Origin: Acetobacteraceae bacterium
Lineage (GTDB): Bacteria; Pseudomonadota; Alphaproteobacteria; Acetobacterales; Acetobacteraceae
DNA length: 13,920 nucleotides
Assembly (NCBI GenBank): GCA_027489135.1
Contig: JAIYAI010000196.1
Span: 1 to 13,920, forward strand
Reading direction: 5' to 3'
A program made the position numbers and the translations under genes. Within the stretch, counting starts at the first letter, position 1. Every line of letters begins with the position of its first letter. This document shows positions 1 to 5,939 of this stretch, one piece after another. The notes below the pieces were generated by a model. The model was not told the DNA's origin, did not search any database, and saw only the letters and a program-made list of their open reading frames with translations.

Positions 1-342
1 GAGGATGCGCCAGAGCACCATGGCCTCTAGCGATTCCGCCTGGCCGCAGAGCCAGGTGGCGATGGTGAAGCCGACCACGCACCAGACCATGGTCCGCCGG
101 CGCCCGAAGCGCGCGACCAGCCAGCCCGTCATCGGCGTGACGATGGCGGTCGCCAGGATGTTGAAGGTGGTGGTCCAGGCGATCTCGTCCGGGGTCGCGG
201 CGAAGCTGCCCTGCATCTGCGGCAGCAGGGTGGAGGCGACGAGCAGGGTGGTGGCGTAGAGCGTCGACCCCAGCACCACGGCCGCCAGGATCAGGATCCG
301 CCGCGCCAGCGGCAGTTCCAGCGCCATCTGCGAATCAGACAT
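1..342 (-). CDS. emrB: EmrB/QacA-type (DHA2) MFS multidrug efflux pump, N-terminal part
   Basis: This is the first 114 residues of a drug:proton antiporter of the inner membrane; the rest lies beyond the left edge. The protein begins MSDSQMALELP, followed by a first membrane helix at about residues 14-36 (RRILILAAVVLGSTLYATT). Helices 2 and 3 surround the MFS motif-A loop GWLVARFGRRRTM at about residues 72-84. The segment TPDEIAWTTTFNILATAI is typical of the 14-helix DHA2 subfamily. In that family EmrB works with a periplasmic EmrA adaptor, and one is encoded divergently at 1046-2191 behind a MarR regulator. The start at 342 is the in-frame ATG. A second, out-of-frame copy of the start region lies just upstream (345-378), so the effective initiation site is uncertain. 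Family assignment is strong; the drug substrate is unknown. Confidence 0.88.
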   Translation of the reverse strand, partial: MSDSQMALELPLARRILILAAVVLGSTLYATTLLVASTLLPQMQGSFAATPDEIAWTTTFNILATAIVTPMTGWLVARFGRRRTMVWCVVGFTIATWLCGQAESLEAMVLWRIL

Positions 343-378
343 GCGGCAGTTCCAGCGCCATGTGCGAGTCAGACATGC
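311..378. repeat. 34-bp tandem duplication covering the efflux-pump start codon
   Basis: Positions 311-344 and 345-378 are two adjacent copies of a 34-bp unit differing at two bases (c/g at 328/362 and a/g at 334/368). Each copy contains the leftward ATG, TCT/TCG codons and MALELP coding sequence of the pump gene. Because 34 is not a multiple of 3, the outer copy (ATG at 376-374) is out of frame with the pump. It reads 13 codons, MSDSHMALELPHV, and then stops at TGA (337-335), overlapping the functional start. Confidence 0.95.
335..376 (-). other. 13-codon upstream ORF overlapping the efflux-pump start
   Basis: The outer copy of the duplication gives a mini-ORF MSDSHMALELPHV whose stop TGA lies two bases beyond the pump's ATG (ATGTCTGA). 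It lies within the predicted leftward transcript, since the promoter at 426-454 implies a start near 419. Ribosomes starting at 376 would terminate on top of the real start. Termination-reinitiation is therefore possible, but no strong Shine-Dalgarno is visible before either ATG. That it is translated is inference. Confidence 0.4.
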
Positions 379-425
379 GGTAGCGGAATGGCTTTGGTCA
401 CGATCCGTCTCGTAAGCTTGACTAA

Positions 426-454
426 AGTATCGCCCGTGATAGTGACTATGGCAA
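426..454 (-). promoter_or_regulatory. Leftward sigma70-type promoter for the efflux pump
   Basis: On the minus strand TTGCCA (454-449) is followed by a 17-bp spacer and GATACT (431-426). This matches the consensus at five of six -35 bases and four of six -10 bases. It predicts a transcript start near 419 and a leader of about 40 bases to the first ATG. The divergent marR side has an orphan TTGACT at 418-423 but no well-spaced -10. Confidence 0.5.
439..449. promoter_or_regulatory. Candidate MarR operator palindrome
   Basis: ATAGTGACTAT is a perfect 5+1+5 palindrome lying in the spacer of the leftward promoter and touching its -35 box. A TGACTA element in it (443-448) recurs at 419-424, 24 bp away in the same orientation. 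MarR-family repressors encoded divergently from efflux pumps commonly bind palindromes in the shared promoter. The assignment rests on position and symmetry only. Confidence 0.4.
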
Positions 455-494
455 CAATCAGCCTGCATCTCGCCGCCGCACTCCCGCGGGCGCG

Positions 495-1049
495 ATGGCC
501 GGGCCAGTGAGGCAAACGGTGCCACACCCCGTCGACGAGCGGCGCACCATCGGCTTTCTGATCGCCGATGTCGCCCGCATGATGCGCTCCGCCTTCGACC
601 GGCGGGTGCGTCGAATCGGCCTGACCCGGTCGCAATGGCAGGTGCTCAGCGTATTGCACTGGCGCCCCGGCCTCTCGCAGTCCGAACTCGCCGAGATGCT
701 GGAGGTGGAGCGCGCCACCGCCGGCCGCATGATCGACCGGCTGGAGCAGAAGGGCTGGGTCACGCGCCGCCGCGACCCCGGCGACCGCCGCACCTGGCGC
801 CTGCACCTGACCGCGGAGGCCGAGGCCATCCAGGCCGAGATGGGCCAGATCGCGGCGGAGATGATCGACGACGCCATGGCCGGCCTCCGCCCCGGGGAGC
901 GCGCCGCGCTGACCGGGATGCTGGAGCGTGTGAAGGTCCAGCTTACCCACATGGCGCCGCGCGGCGCCGCCCCCTCCCAGGCCAAGACCCAGGCCGAAGC
1001 CGCCGACGCGCGCCCGCGCGCCGCCATGAACCCGGTTCCCGCAGCATGA
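495..1049 (+). CDS. MarR-family transcriptional regulator
   Basis: A 184-residue winged-helix regulator that probably represses the flanking efflux genes until a toxic ligand binds. An N-terminal helix (TIGFLIADVARMMRSAFDRRV) precedes LTRSQWQVLSVLHWRPGLSQSELAEMLEVERATAGRMIDRLEQKGWVTRRRDPGDRRTWRLHLT, the complete MarR helix-turn-helix and wing at about residues 42-107. The DxRR wing motif is intact (DPGDRRTW). The tail beyond residue 155 is Ala/Pro-rich and looks disordered. The ATG at 495 has little Shine-Dalgarno. GTG at 519, preceded by GAGG at 509-512, is a credible alternative start. The stop overlaps the next gene's ATG (ATGA at 1046-1049), implying translational coupling with the membrane-fusion protein. 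The ligand is unknown. Confidence 0.93.
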   Translation: MAGPVRQTVPHPVDERRTIGFLIADVARMMRSAFDRRVRRIGLTRSQWQVLSVLHWRPGLSQSELAEMLEVERATAGRMIDRLEQKGWVTRRRDPGDRRTWRLHLTAEAEAIQAEMGQIAAEMIDDAMAGLRPGERAALTGMLERVKVQLTHMAPRGAAPSQAKTQAEAADARPRAAMNPVPAA

Positions 1050-2191
1050 CCGACGAGCCTCAATCCCCCGCCGCGCCGGCGCCGCGGAAACGCCGATGGC
1101 TGCGGCCCCTGCTGCTGCTGGGGGTGCCGTTGCTGGTCGCCACAGGGGTCCTCGTCGTCTGGCAGCGCGGCGGCCGCTACATCACGACCGAGAACGCCTA
1201 TGTGAAGGCGCATATCGTCCAGGTCGCGCCGGAGGTGAACGGCCGCGTCGCGGAGGTCGCCGTGCGCGACCATGCCGAGGTGCGCGCCGGCGACGTGCTG
1301 GTGCGCATCGACCCCGCGCCCTTCCGCCTGGCCCTGCAGAAGGCCGAGGCCGACCTGGAGCAGGCGCGCACCCTCGTGGAGACGGCCCGCGCCACCTACC
1401 GCGAGACGCTGGCGGAACTGGCCGAGCTGGAGAGCCGCGCCGAGTTCCTGGGCCGCCAGGCCCGCCGCCAGCAGGACCTCGCCGCCCGCGGCGCCGCCCC
1501 CATCGCCAAGCTGGAGGAGACGGTGACCGACGCCCAGGTGGCCCGGGAGCGGATCAACGTGACGCGGCAGAAACTGGTACGGCTGCTGGCGACGCTGAAG
1601 GGCAACCCCGACCTGCCGGTCGACGAGCACCCGACGGTGATGGAGGCGATCGCCGACCGCGACCGCGCCGCGCTCGACCTGGAGCGAACGGTGATCCTGG
1701 CCCCGATCGGCGGCACCATCGTGAACCTGAAGCTGCAACGCGGCGAGCAGGTGCGGGCGGCGACGCCGATGTTCTCCCTGGTGTCGGAGACCCGCCCCTG
1801 GGTCGAGGCCAACCTGAAGGAGACGACGCTGACGCACGTCACGGTGGGCCAGCGGGTCGAGGTGGTGCTCGACATCTACCCGGACGTCACCTGGGTGGGC
1901 GTGGTGGACAGCATCAGCCCGGCGACCGGCGCCGAGTTCGCCATCCTGCCGCCGCAGAACGCCAGCGGGAACTGGGTGAAGGTGGTGCAGCGCCTGCCGG
2001 TGAAGATCCGCCTGCTCGCCTTCCCGGGGGAGCCGCCGCTGCGCGCCGGCGTCACCGCCACCGTCTCCATCGATACGGAGCGTCAGCGGCAGTTCGGCGA
2101 CGTGGTGGAGGGGATCGCAGGCATCTTCCGCACCAGCGCACAGGCAGGCCAGGCGCAGGCGGCCCGGGGTGCGCCACCGGCGCGGAACTGA
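1046..2191 (+). CDS. emrA: EmrA/HlyD-type membrane-fusion protein of a multidrug efflux system
   Basis: A 381-residue periplasmic adaptor that would link the divergently encoded MFS pump to an outer-membrane channel. A basic N-terminus (RKRRWLRP) leads into one membrane anchor at about residues 20-40. Then comes the EmrA signature ITTENAYVKAHIVQVAPEVNGRVAEV and the first lipoyl half with the RIDPAPF motif. An alpha-helical hairpin follows, rich in Glu/Arg/Ala (about 100-195). The second lipoyl half and beta-barrel are marked by TVILAPIGGTIVNLKLQRGEQV and WVEANLKETTLTHVTVGQRVEV. The start is fixed by the 4-base overlap with marR. The usual emrA-emrB order is not kept: here the pump is divergent and the regulator travels with the adaptor. 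No outer-membrane TolC-type gene is in view. Confidence 0.92.
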   Translation: MTDEPQSPAAPAPRKRRWLRPLLLLGVPLLVATGVLVVWQRGGRYITTENAYVKAHIVQVAPEVNGRVAEVAVRDHAEVRAGDVLVRIDPAPFRLALQKAEADLEQARTLVETARATYRETLAELAELESRAEFLGRQARRQQDLAARGAAPIAKLEETVTDAQVARERINVTRQKLVRLLATLKGNPDLPVDEHPTVMEAIADRDRAALDLERTVILAPIGGTIVNLKLQRGEQVRAATPMFSLVSETRPWVEANLKETTLTHVTVGQRVEVVLDIYPDVTWVGVVDSISPATGAEFAILPPQNASGNWVKVVQRLPVKIRLLAFPGEPPLRAGVTATVSIDTERQRQFGDVVEGIAGIFRTSAQAGQAQAARGAPPARN

Positions 2192-2656
2192 GGCAGGATC
2201 GCGACCACCGCATCCGGCCTGGATGCATCACGAGCACTCCGCCGCCGCCGGTTGCTTCGCGTCGTCGATCCCTCTCGGGCCGTGCAGCCCCTCCGGGAGG
2301 TCCGCGGAACCCGGGCTGGGCCAGCTCGGGCCTCCGACCTTCCAGTGCCGGCGGCGATGGCGGCGACGCCGCGCCTCCTGGCCCCGGCGACCGTGCCGGT
2401 CTCCCGCCTCTGCCTCGGCGGGTCGCCGCCCGCGCCGCGGCGCGACGCGATCGGGGCGAAGGCGCTGATCGGTAAGGCCTGAAGCCCGCAGTGCTGACCG
2501 ACGCCATGCCGACCGGGGCCGATGCCATCCGGCCGGCGCGGCATGCGGATCACCTGCCGGCGGTCTCGGGGACCACCGTCCTGCCTGGCCTGCCGCTCTC
2601 GCTCGCCTCGCCGCCGCTTCTGCTACACCTGATCCTGTGAACCGGGAGGACCGCCC
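2192..2656. other. 465-bp intergenic stretch without a convincing gene
   Basis: No frame here gives a recognisable protein. The rightward frame opening at TTG 2252 and ending at 2482 contains a half with strong GC at third codon positions from about 2345 on (after an ordinary first half) and ends ALIGKA. It has no Shine-Dalgarno and no family resemblance, so it may be a decayed gene remnant or chance. A hairpin sits at 2210-2226. A good ribosome binding site for the next gene lies at its right end (GGGAGGA at 2643-2649). Confidence 0.6.
2210..2226 (+). terminator. Hairpin downstream of emrA, possible terminator
   Basis: GCATCC, loop GGCCT, GGATGC forms a perfect 6-bp stem 18 bases after the emrA stop codon. 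No T-run follows, so intrinsic termination is doubtful. Position is the main argument. Confidence 0.3.
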
Positions 2657-3778
2657 ATGACCAAGGCCCTGCAGCTTCAGTCGCGCATCGCCAGCACCGG
2701 GGAGCTCGAGCTCTCCCTGGTGGAGGTCGACCTGCCCGATCCCGGCCCGGACGAGGTGCTGGTGCGGGTCGAGGCCTCGCCGGTGAACCCCTCCGACCTC
2801 GGCCTGCTGCTCGGGCCCGTCGATCCCGCGACGGCGAAGGCGGAGACCCGGCAGGGCCGCCAGGTCGTCGTGGCGCCGGTCTCGGCCGGCGCCGTCGCCG
2901 CATTGGCTGCGCGCGTGGACCAGGGCATGCCCGTGGGCAACGAGGGCGCGGGCACGGTGCTCGCCGCCGGCACCGATGTGGCGGCGCTGGACGGCAAGAC
3001 GGTCTCGATGTTCGGCGGCGGCATGTGGGCGACACACCGGCTGATCAAGGCGGCGCAGGTCATGGAACTGCCGGCGGGTGCCGAGCCGCGCGACGGTGCC
3101 TCCTGGTACGTGAACCCGATGACCGCGCTCTGCATGGTCGAGACCATGAAGAAGGACGGGCATACCGCGCTCGCGCATACCGCCGCGGCCTCCAACCTCG
3201 GCCAGATGCTCAACCGCATCTGCCTGAAGGACGGCATCCCCCTGGTGAACATCGTCCGCAGCCAAGCCCAGGCCGAGCTGCTGCGCGGCCAGGGGGCGAA
3301 GCATGTCTGCGACAGCAGCGCGCCCGACTTCATGGACCGCCTGACCGATGCGCTGGCCGCGACCGGCGCGACGGTCGCCTTCGATGCCGTGGGTGGCGGG
3401 CCGCTGGCCGGGCAGATCCTGGTGGCGATGGAGCAGGCCATCAAGCGCACGGCCACCAGCTACAGCCACTACGGGTCGGACACGCACAAGCAGGTCTATG
3501 TGTATGGCCGGCTGAACACCGCGCCCTCGGTCTTCGACCGCACCCAGGTCGGCTTCGCCTGGGGCATCGGCGGCTTCCTGCTGACCCCGGCGCTGAAGTC
3601 GCTCGGCGCGGGGGCGGAGGCGCGGCTGCGCGCCCGGGTGGCGGCGGAGCTGAAGACCACCTTCGCCAGCCACTACACCAGCGAGATCACGCTCAAGGAC
3701 GTGCTCGACCTCAGCGTGCTGCGCGCGACCTTCAAGAAGGCGACCGGGGAGAAGTACCTGGTCCGCCCGAACGGCTAG
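2657..3778 (+). CDS. Zinc-free MDR-family oxidoreductase (quinone reductase / enoyl reductase-like)
   Basis: A 373-residue medium-chain dehydrogenase/reductase, probably NAD(P)H-dependent. The N-terminal GroES-like fold carries LPDPGPDEVLVRVEASPVNPSDLGLLLG, and VGNEGAGTVLAAG marks the usual substrate-domain turn at about residues 93-105. The Rossmann part begins near VNPMTALCMVETMKK, and its nucleotide-binding turn is AAASNLGQML rather than GxGxxG, closer to the NxSxxG turn of enoyl-thioester reductases. DAVGGGPLAGQIL is the later MDR signature. The catalytic and structural zinc ligands of true alcohol dehydrogenases are absent. GGGAGGA just upstream supports the ATG. The substrate cannot be named. 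It converges with the amidohydrolase at 3775 and shares four bases with it. Confidence 0.85.
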   Translation: MTKALQLQSRIASTGELELSLVEVDLPDPGPDEVLVRVEASPVNPSDLGLLLGPVDPATAKAETRQGRQVVVAPVSAGAVAALAARVDQGMPVGNEGAGTVLAAGTDVAALDGKTVSMFGGGMWATHRLIKAAQVMELPAGAEPRDGASWYVNPMTALCMVETMKKDGHTALAHTAAASNLGQMLNRICLKDGIPLVNIVRSQAQAELLRGQGAKHVCDSSAPDFMDRLTDALAATGATVAFDAVGGGPLAGQILVAMEQAIKRTATSYSHYGSDTHKQVYVYGRLNTAPSVFDRTQVGFAWGIGGFLLTPALKSLGAGAEARLRARVAAELKTTFASHYTSEITLKDVLDLSVLRATFKKATGEKYLVRPNG

Positions 3779-4824
3779 ATCGACAAGGTATAGATCCTGG
3801 CCGCGGTGCCGGAGAAGAGCGCGCTCTTCTCCGCCTCGCTCGCCCCCGCGGCCAGGCGCTTGAAGGCGTTCCACAGCACAGCGTAGCTGCACATGCCCTT
3901 GTCGACGGGGAAGTTGCTCTCGAACATGCAGCGCGTGGGACCGAAGGCCTCGATGCAGGTCTCCATGTAGGGGCGCCAGGCATCGGCCATCTGCTGCGAG
4001 GTCGGCGGCAGCGGGTTCTCCTGGAAGTCGAAGCCGTTCACGTGCATCGCCAGGCCGCCGAGCTTGACGTTGACGTTCGGCAGCGCGGCGATGGCGCGCA
4101 CGCTGTCGCGCCAGACCGGAAACACCTCCTCCCGCTTGCCGCGGAACGGCCCGGTGCCGAGCGGCCCGCCGACATGGTCGAGGATGATCGTCGCCTCCGG
4201 CACCTGCTTCGCCAGCGCCAGCACCAGCGGTAATTGCGTGTGATAGGCCCAGACGTCGAGCGCGAGCCCCATCCGCGCCAGCGCCTTCGCGCCCTTCACG
4301 AAATCCGGATGCTCCAGCGGCCCCGGCGGTGCGGTGACCAGGTTCGAGCGGATCTCCGGCGAGGGGTGCCAGGCGGTGCGGTTGCGCACGCCCTTGAAGC
4401 GCTTCCCCGCCGCCATGACGTGCTTCTCCAGCACGGCCGCCGCGGCATCGCCCATCGTCAGGTCCACCATGCCGACGATGCCGTCGCAGAGCCGCACCTG
4501 GCCGTACTTGCCGGTCGCGCTCATCGCCGCGACGCCGTTGACGAACTCCGTCTCGCCGAGCGGCTTCTCCGCCTCGGGCCCCGTGGCGCGGTACATGGCG
4601 CCGCACTGGATGAAGACGGTGGCGCGGATGTCGTGGCCGGTCGCGGTATCGGCCAGCAGGTCGTCGAAGAGGTAGCGCTCCCCCGGATGGTCCCAGAGGT
4701 GGTGGTGCGGGTCGATGATCGGCAGCCCGGGCTCGAGGATCTGCTCCGTCACCTGGGCCAGCCAGGACTCGCGGATCGCGACCTGCTTCGAGGCCGTGAG
4801 CGCGGGCGGCGGAATGGCGGTCAT
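3775..4824 (-). CDS. Amidohydrolase-2 family metal-dependent hydrolase (TIM barrel)
   Basis: A 349-residue cytosolic enzyme of the group that includes 2-pyrone-4,6-dicarboxylate lactonase and ACMSD-like hydrolases or decarboxylases. The metal-binding HxH lies in DPHHHLWD (H40/H42). LDHVGGP (H217) and MFESNFPVDKG (about 300-310) are the later barrel-edge motifs of this subfamily. No signal peptide is seen. I chose the ATG at 4824 because GGGGAGAG precedes it closely; an in-frame ATG at 4854 would add ten residues without a ribosome site. It ends in TAG inside CTAG, overlapping the convergent oxidoreductase stop. It lies 66 bp behind the DUF6803-like gene, so it may be the distal member of that unit, although a 6-bp-stem hairpin (4846-4869) sits between them. 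The substrate is unknown. Confidence 0.88.
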   Translation of the reverse strand: MTAIPPPALTASKQVAIRESWLAQVTEQILEPGLPIIDPHHHLWDHPGERYLFDDLLADTATGHDIRATVFIQCGAMYRATGPEAEKPLGETEFVNGVAAMSATGKYGQVRLCDGIVGMVDLTMGDAAAAVLEKHVMAAGKRFKGVRNRTAWHPSPEIRSNLVTAPPGPLEHPDFVKGAKALARMGLALDVWAYHTQLPLVLALAKQVPEATIILDHVGGPLGTGPFRGKREEVFPVWRDSVRAIAALPNVNVKLGGLAMHVNGFDFQENPLPPTSQQMADAWRPYMETCIEAFGPTRCMFESNFPVDKGMCSYAVLWNAFKRLAAGASEAEKSALFSGTAARIYTLSI

Positions 4825-4845
4825 CTGTCTCTCCCCGAACCTCTC

Positions 4846-4869
4846 CAGGGCCACACGATGGCAGCCCTG
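4846..4869 (-). other. Hairpin between the DUF6803-like gene and the amidohydrolase
   Basis: CAGGGC and GCCCTG form a 6-bp stem with a 12-base loop, 21 bases after the DUF6803-like stop. There is no T-run. It could attenuate or process a shared transcript, or mean nothing. Confidence 0.3.
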
Positions 4870-4890
4870 AAGGGGAGGGGAAAGACAGCC

Positions 4891-5388
4891 TCAGTGCCGG
4901 GCGTGGCCGCCCGAGGCATCTCCGGACCACAGCAGGGTCGGGTCCATCATGCCGGCGATCATTGCGATGTGCCCCGTCACCAGGAACAGCGCGACGAAGA
5001 AGACGTGCAGCTTCAGCCTGTCGTGGTCGGACCGGCCGCGCGCGACCAGGCCAAGCTCCAGCAGCGCGACGCCGCCGAGCGGGACGATGCCGAAGAGGTA
5101 GAAGCCCACCGCGATCACGTCGATCGGGCCGCGCCAGGCGCCGGCCAGCGTCAGCGGGATCGCCGCGGTGGCCATGAGATACGCGAAGACCACGGTGAAG
5201 TAGGCGCCGACCAGGATGCCGGCCCAGCGGTTGACGGTGCGGACCGCGCCGCTGGTGGCGCGGGTGAACAGGACGATGAGCTCGGTGATGGCGAGCGTCT
5301 CGGCCAGGATGATCGGAACCGCCATGAAGAGGAGGAGGTTCCAGGGCTGGTTCTCGGCCAGCAGCTGCATGTAGTGGGTCATGGACAT
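4891..5388 (-). CDS. DUF6803-like small integral membrane protein
   Basis: A 165-residue inner-membrane protein. It begins MSMTHYMQLLAENQPWNLLLFMAVPIILAET, which I recognise as the N-terminus of the family labelled DUF6803 or 'permease' in genome annotations; that recognition is from memory. Five hydrophobic stretches are visible: about 17-42, 51-78, 85-105, 106-118 (weaker) and 129-146. The last helix contains His and Met (VTGHIAMIAGMM), and the tail ends GGHARH. Biochemical function is unknown. It lies 93 bp behind the small Cys/His-rich exported protein, with no promoter seen between, and so probably falls under the CueR-type promoter at 5867-5897. A second in-frame ATG (5382) gives MTHYMQLL and may be the true start; the ribosome site is weak for both. 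A role in copper handling is inference from the promoter. Confidence 0.8.
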   Translation of the reverse strand: MSMTHYMQLLAENQPWNLLLFMAVPIILAETLAITELIVLFTRATSGAVRTVNRWAGILVGAYFTVVFAYLMATAAIPLTLAGAWRGPIDVIAVGFYLFGIVPLGGVALLELGLVARGRSDHDRLKLHVFFVALFLVTGHIAMIAGMMDPTLLWSGDASGGHARH

Positions 5389-5481
5389 CGGGGTGTTCCC
5401 GTCTTGCAGGCATGGGGTCGCGAGGAAGGGCGGCGGTGCCGGCCGGGAAACGCGGCAGCGGTCTGCGGGTATCCGGGCCGG

Positions 5482-5841
5482 TCAGGCCGCGGCGCGGGGC
5501 GGGTGCAGCGGCGGTCGCGGGGCGATGCCCTGGCCGGTTGCAGGGGGGCCGAAGCCGGCCGGTGCCCGCTGCGGGCGCAGCGCCGGCACGGGCGCCAGCA
5601 CCGGCAGCGCCACGGCGGCGGCGCAGCCGCCGAGGACGCAGCAGACGGGCAGGTGCTGCCAATCGGCAGGCGCGTGGTCCGCGCCGTGATCCGCCCGATG
5701 ATGCCCGGTGTGGCCCGCATCCGCCGCGGCGCAGGGTTGCGGCGAGGCATGCGCGGCATGGCGCAGCGGCGCGCCCGGCAGGGTGAGCAGCGCCAGCGCC
5801 AGGATCGCCGTGATCATCCGCCGGAGCCTGCCCGTCCGCAT
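5482..5841 (-). CDS. Small exported Cys/His-rich protein, putative copper-binding
   Basis: A 119-residue protein I cannot place in a named family with confidence. MRTGRLRRMITAILALALLTLPGAPLRHAAHA reads as a signal peptide. After it comes a His-rich stretch (AGHTGHHRADHGADHAPADWQH, about residues 42-63), then VCCVLGGC and a second hydrophobic run to about residue 87, ending in a Pro-rich tail. Clustered His and a CCxxxxC-like set would suit a thiophilic metal in the periplasm; DUF2946-like or CopL-like proteins have a similar make-up. The start at 5841 is favoured by GGAAGG a few bases upstream. An in-frame ATG at 5883 lies inside the promoter spacer and cannot be on the transcript. It is the first gene after a CueR-type promoter. 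Confidence 0.68.
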   Translation of the reverse strand: MRTGRLRRMITAILALALLTLPGAPLRHAAHASPQPCAAADAGHTGHHRADHGADHAPADWQHLPVCCVLGGCAAAVALPVLAPVPALRPQRAPAGFGPPATGQGIAPRPPLHPPRAAA

Positions 5842-5866
5842 CGCGCCTTCCACCGTCCCGTTGCGG

Positions 5867-5897
5867 AGGATGCCGCTTCCCATGATGGGAAGGTCAA
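5867..5897 (-). promoter_or_regulatory. CueR/HmrR-type copper-responsive promoter
   Basis: On the minus strand TTGACC (5897-5892) is separated by a 19-bp spacer from CATCCT (5872-5867). Overlapping the end of the -35 and filling most of the spacer is a 17-bp perfect palindrome, CTTCCCATGATGGGAAG (5876-5892). The over-long 19-bp spacer with a CTTCC/GGAAG dyad is the hallmark of MerR-family copper activators: E. coli copA has TTGACC, a 19-bp spacer and TAACCT in the same register. It predicts a transcript start near 5860, about 20 bases before the start at 5841. No MerR-type regulator gene is in the window, so it would act in trans. Confidence 0.82.
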
Positions 5898-5939
5898 GCC
5901 TCGCGGCGGCGGCTGTGGCGCGGCATAGTCCTGGCCACG

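Noticed and set aside
418..447. Rightward marR promoter from TTGACT at 418
   Set aside because: No -10-like hexamer occurs at 16-18 bp; the nearest candidates need 14- or 20-bp spacers.
369..950. 193-codon leftward open frame antisense to marR
   Set aside because: It has no recognisable domain and lies wholly opposite a convincing winged-helix regulator.
635..1045. In-frame extension of the membrane-fusion protein into marR
   Set aside because: It is Arg/Pro/Gly-rich and overlaps the MarR domain in another frame; the ATGA overlap gives a natural start at 1046.
2228..5662. A 1144-codon leftward open frame across the gap, the MDR gene and the amidohydrolase/DUF6803 region
   Set aside because: It is a product of high GC content. 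It runs antisense to the MDR gene and in the wrong frame through the clearly coding amidohydrolase and membrane protein, and it is Arg/Pro/Ala-rich with no domain.
5842..5883. Longer start (ATG 5883) for the Cys/His-rich protein
   Set aside because: The ATG lies in the centre of the CueR-type palindrome, upstream of the predicted transcript start, and has no ribosome site.
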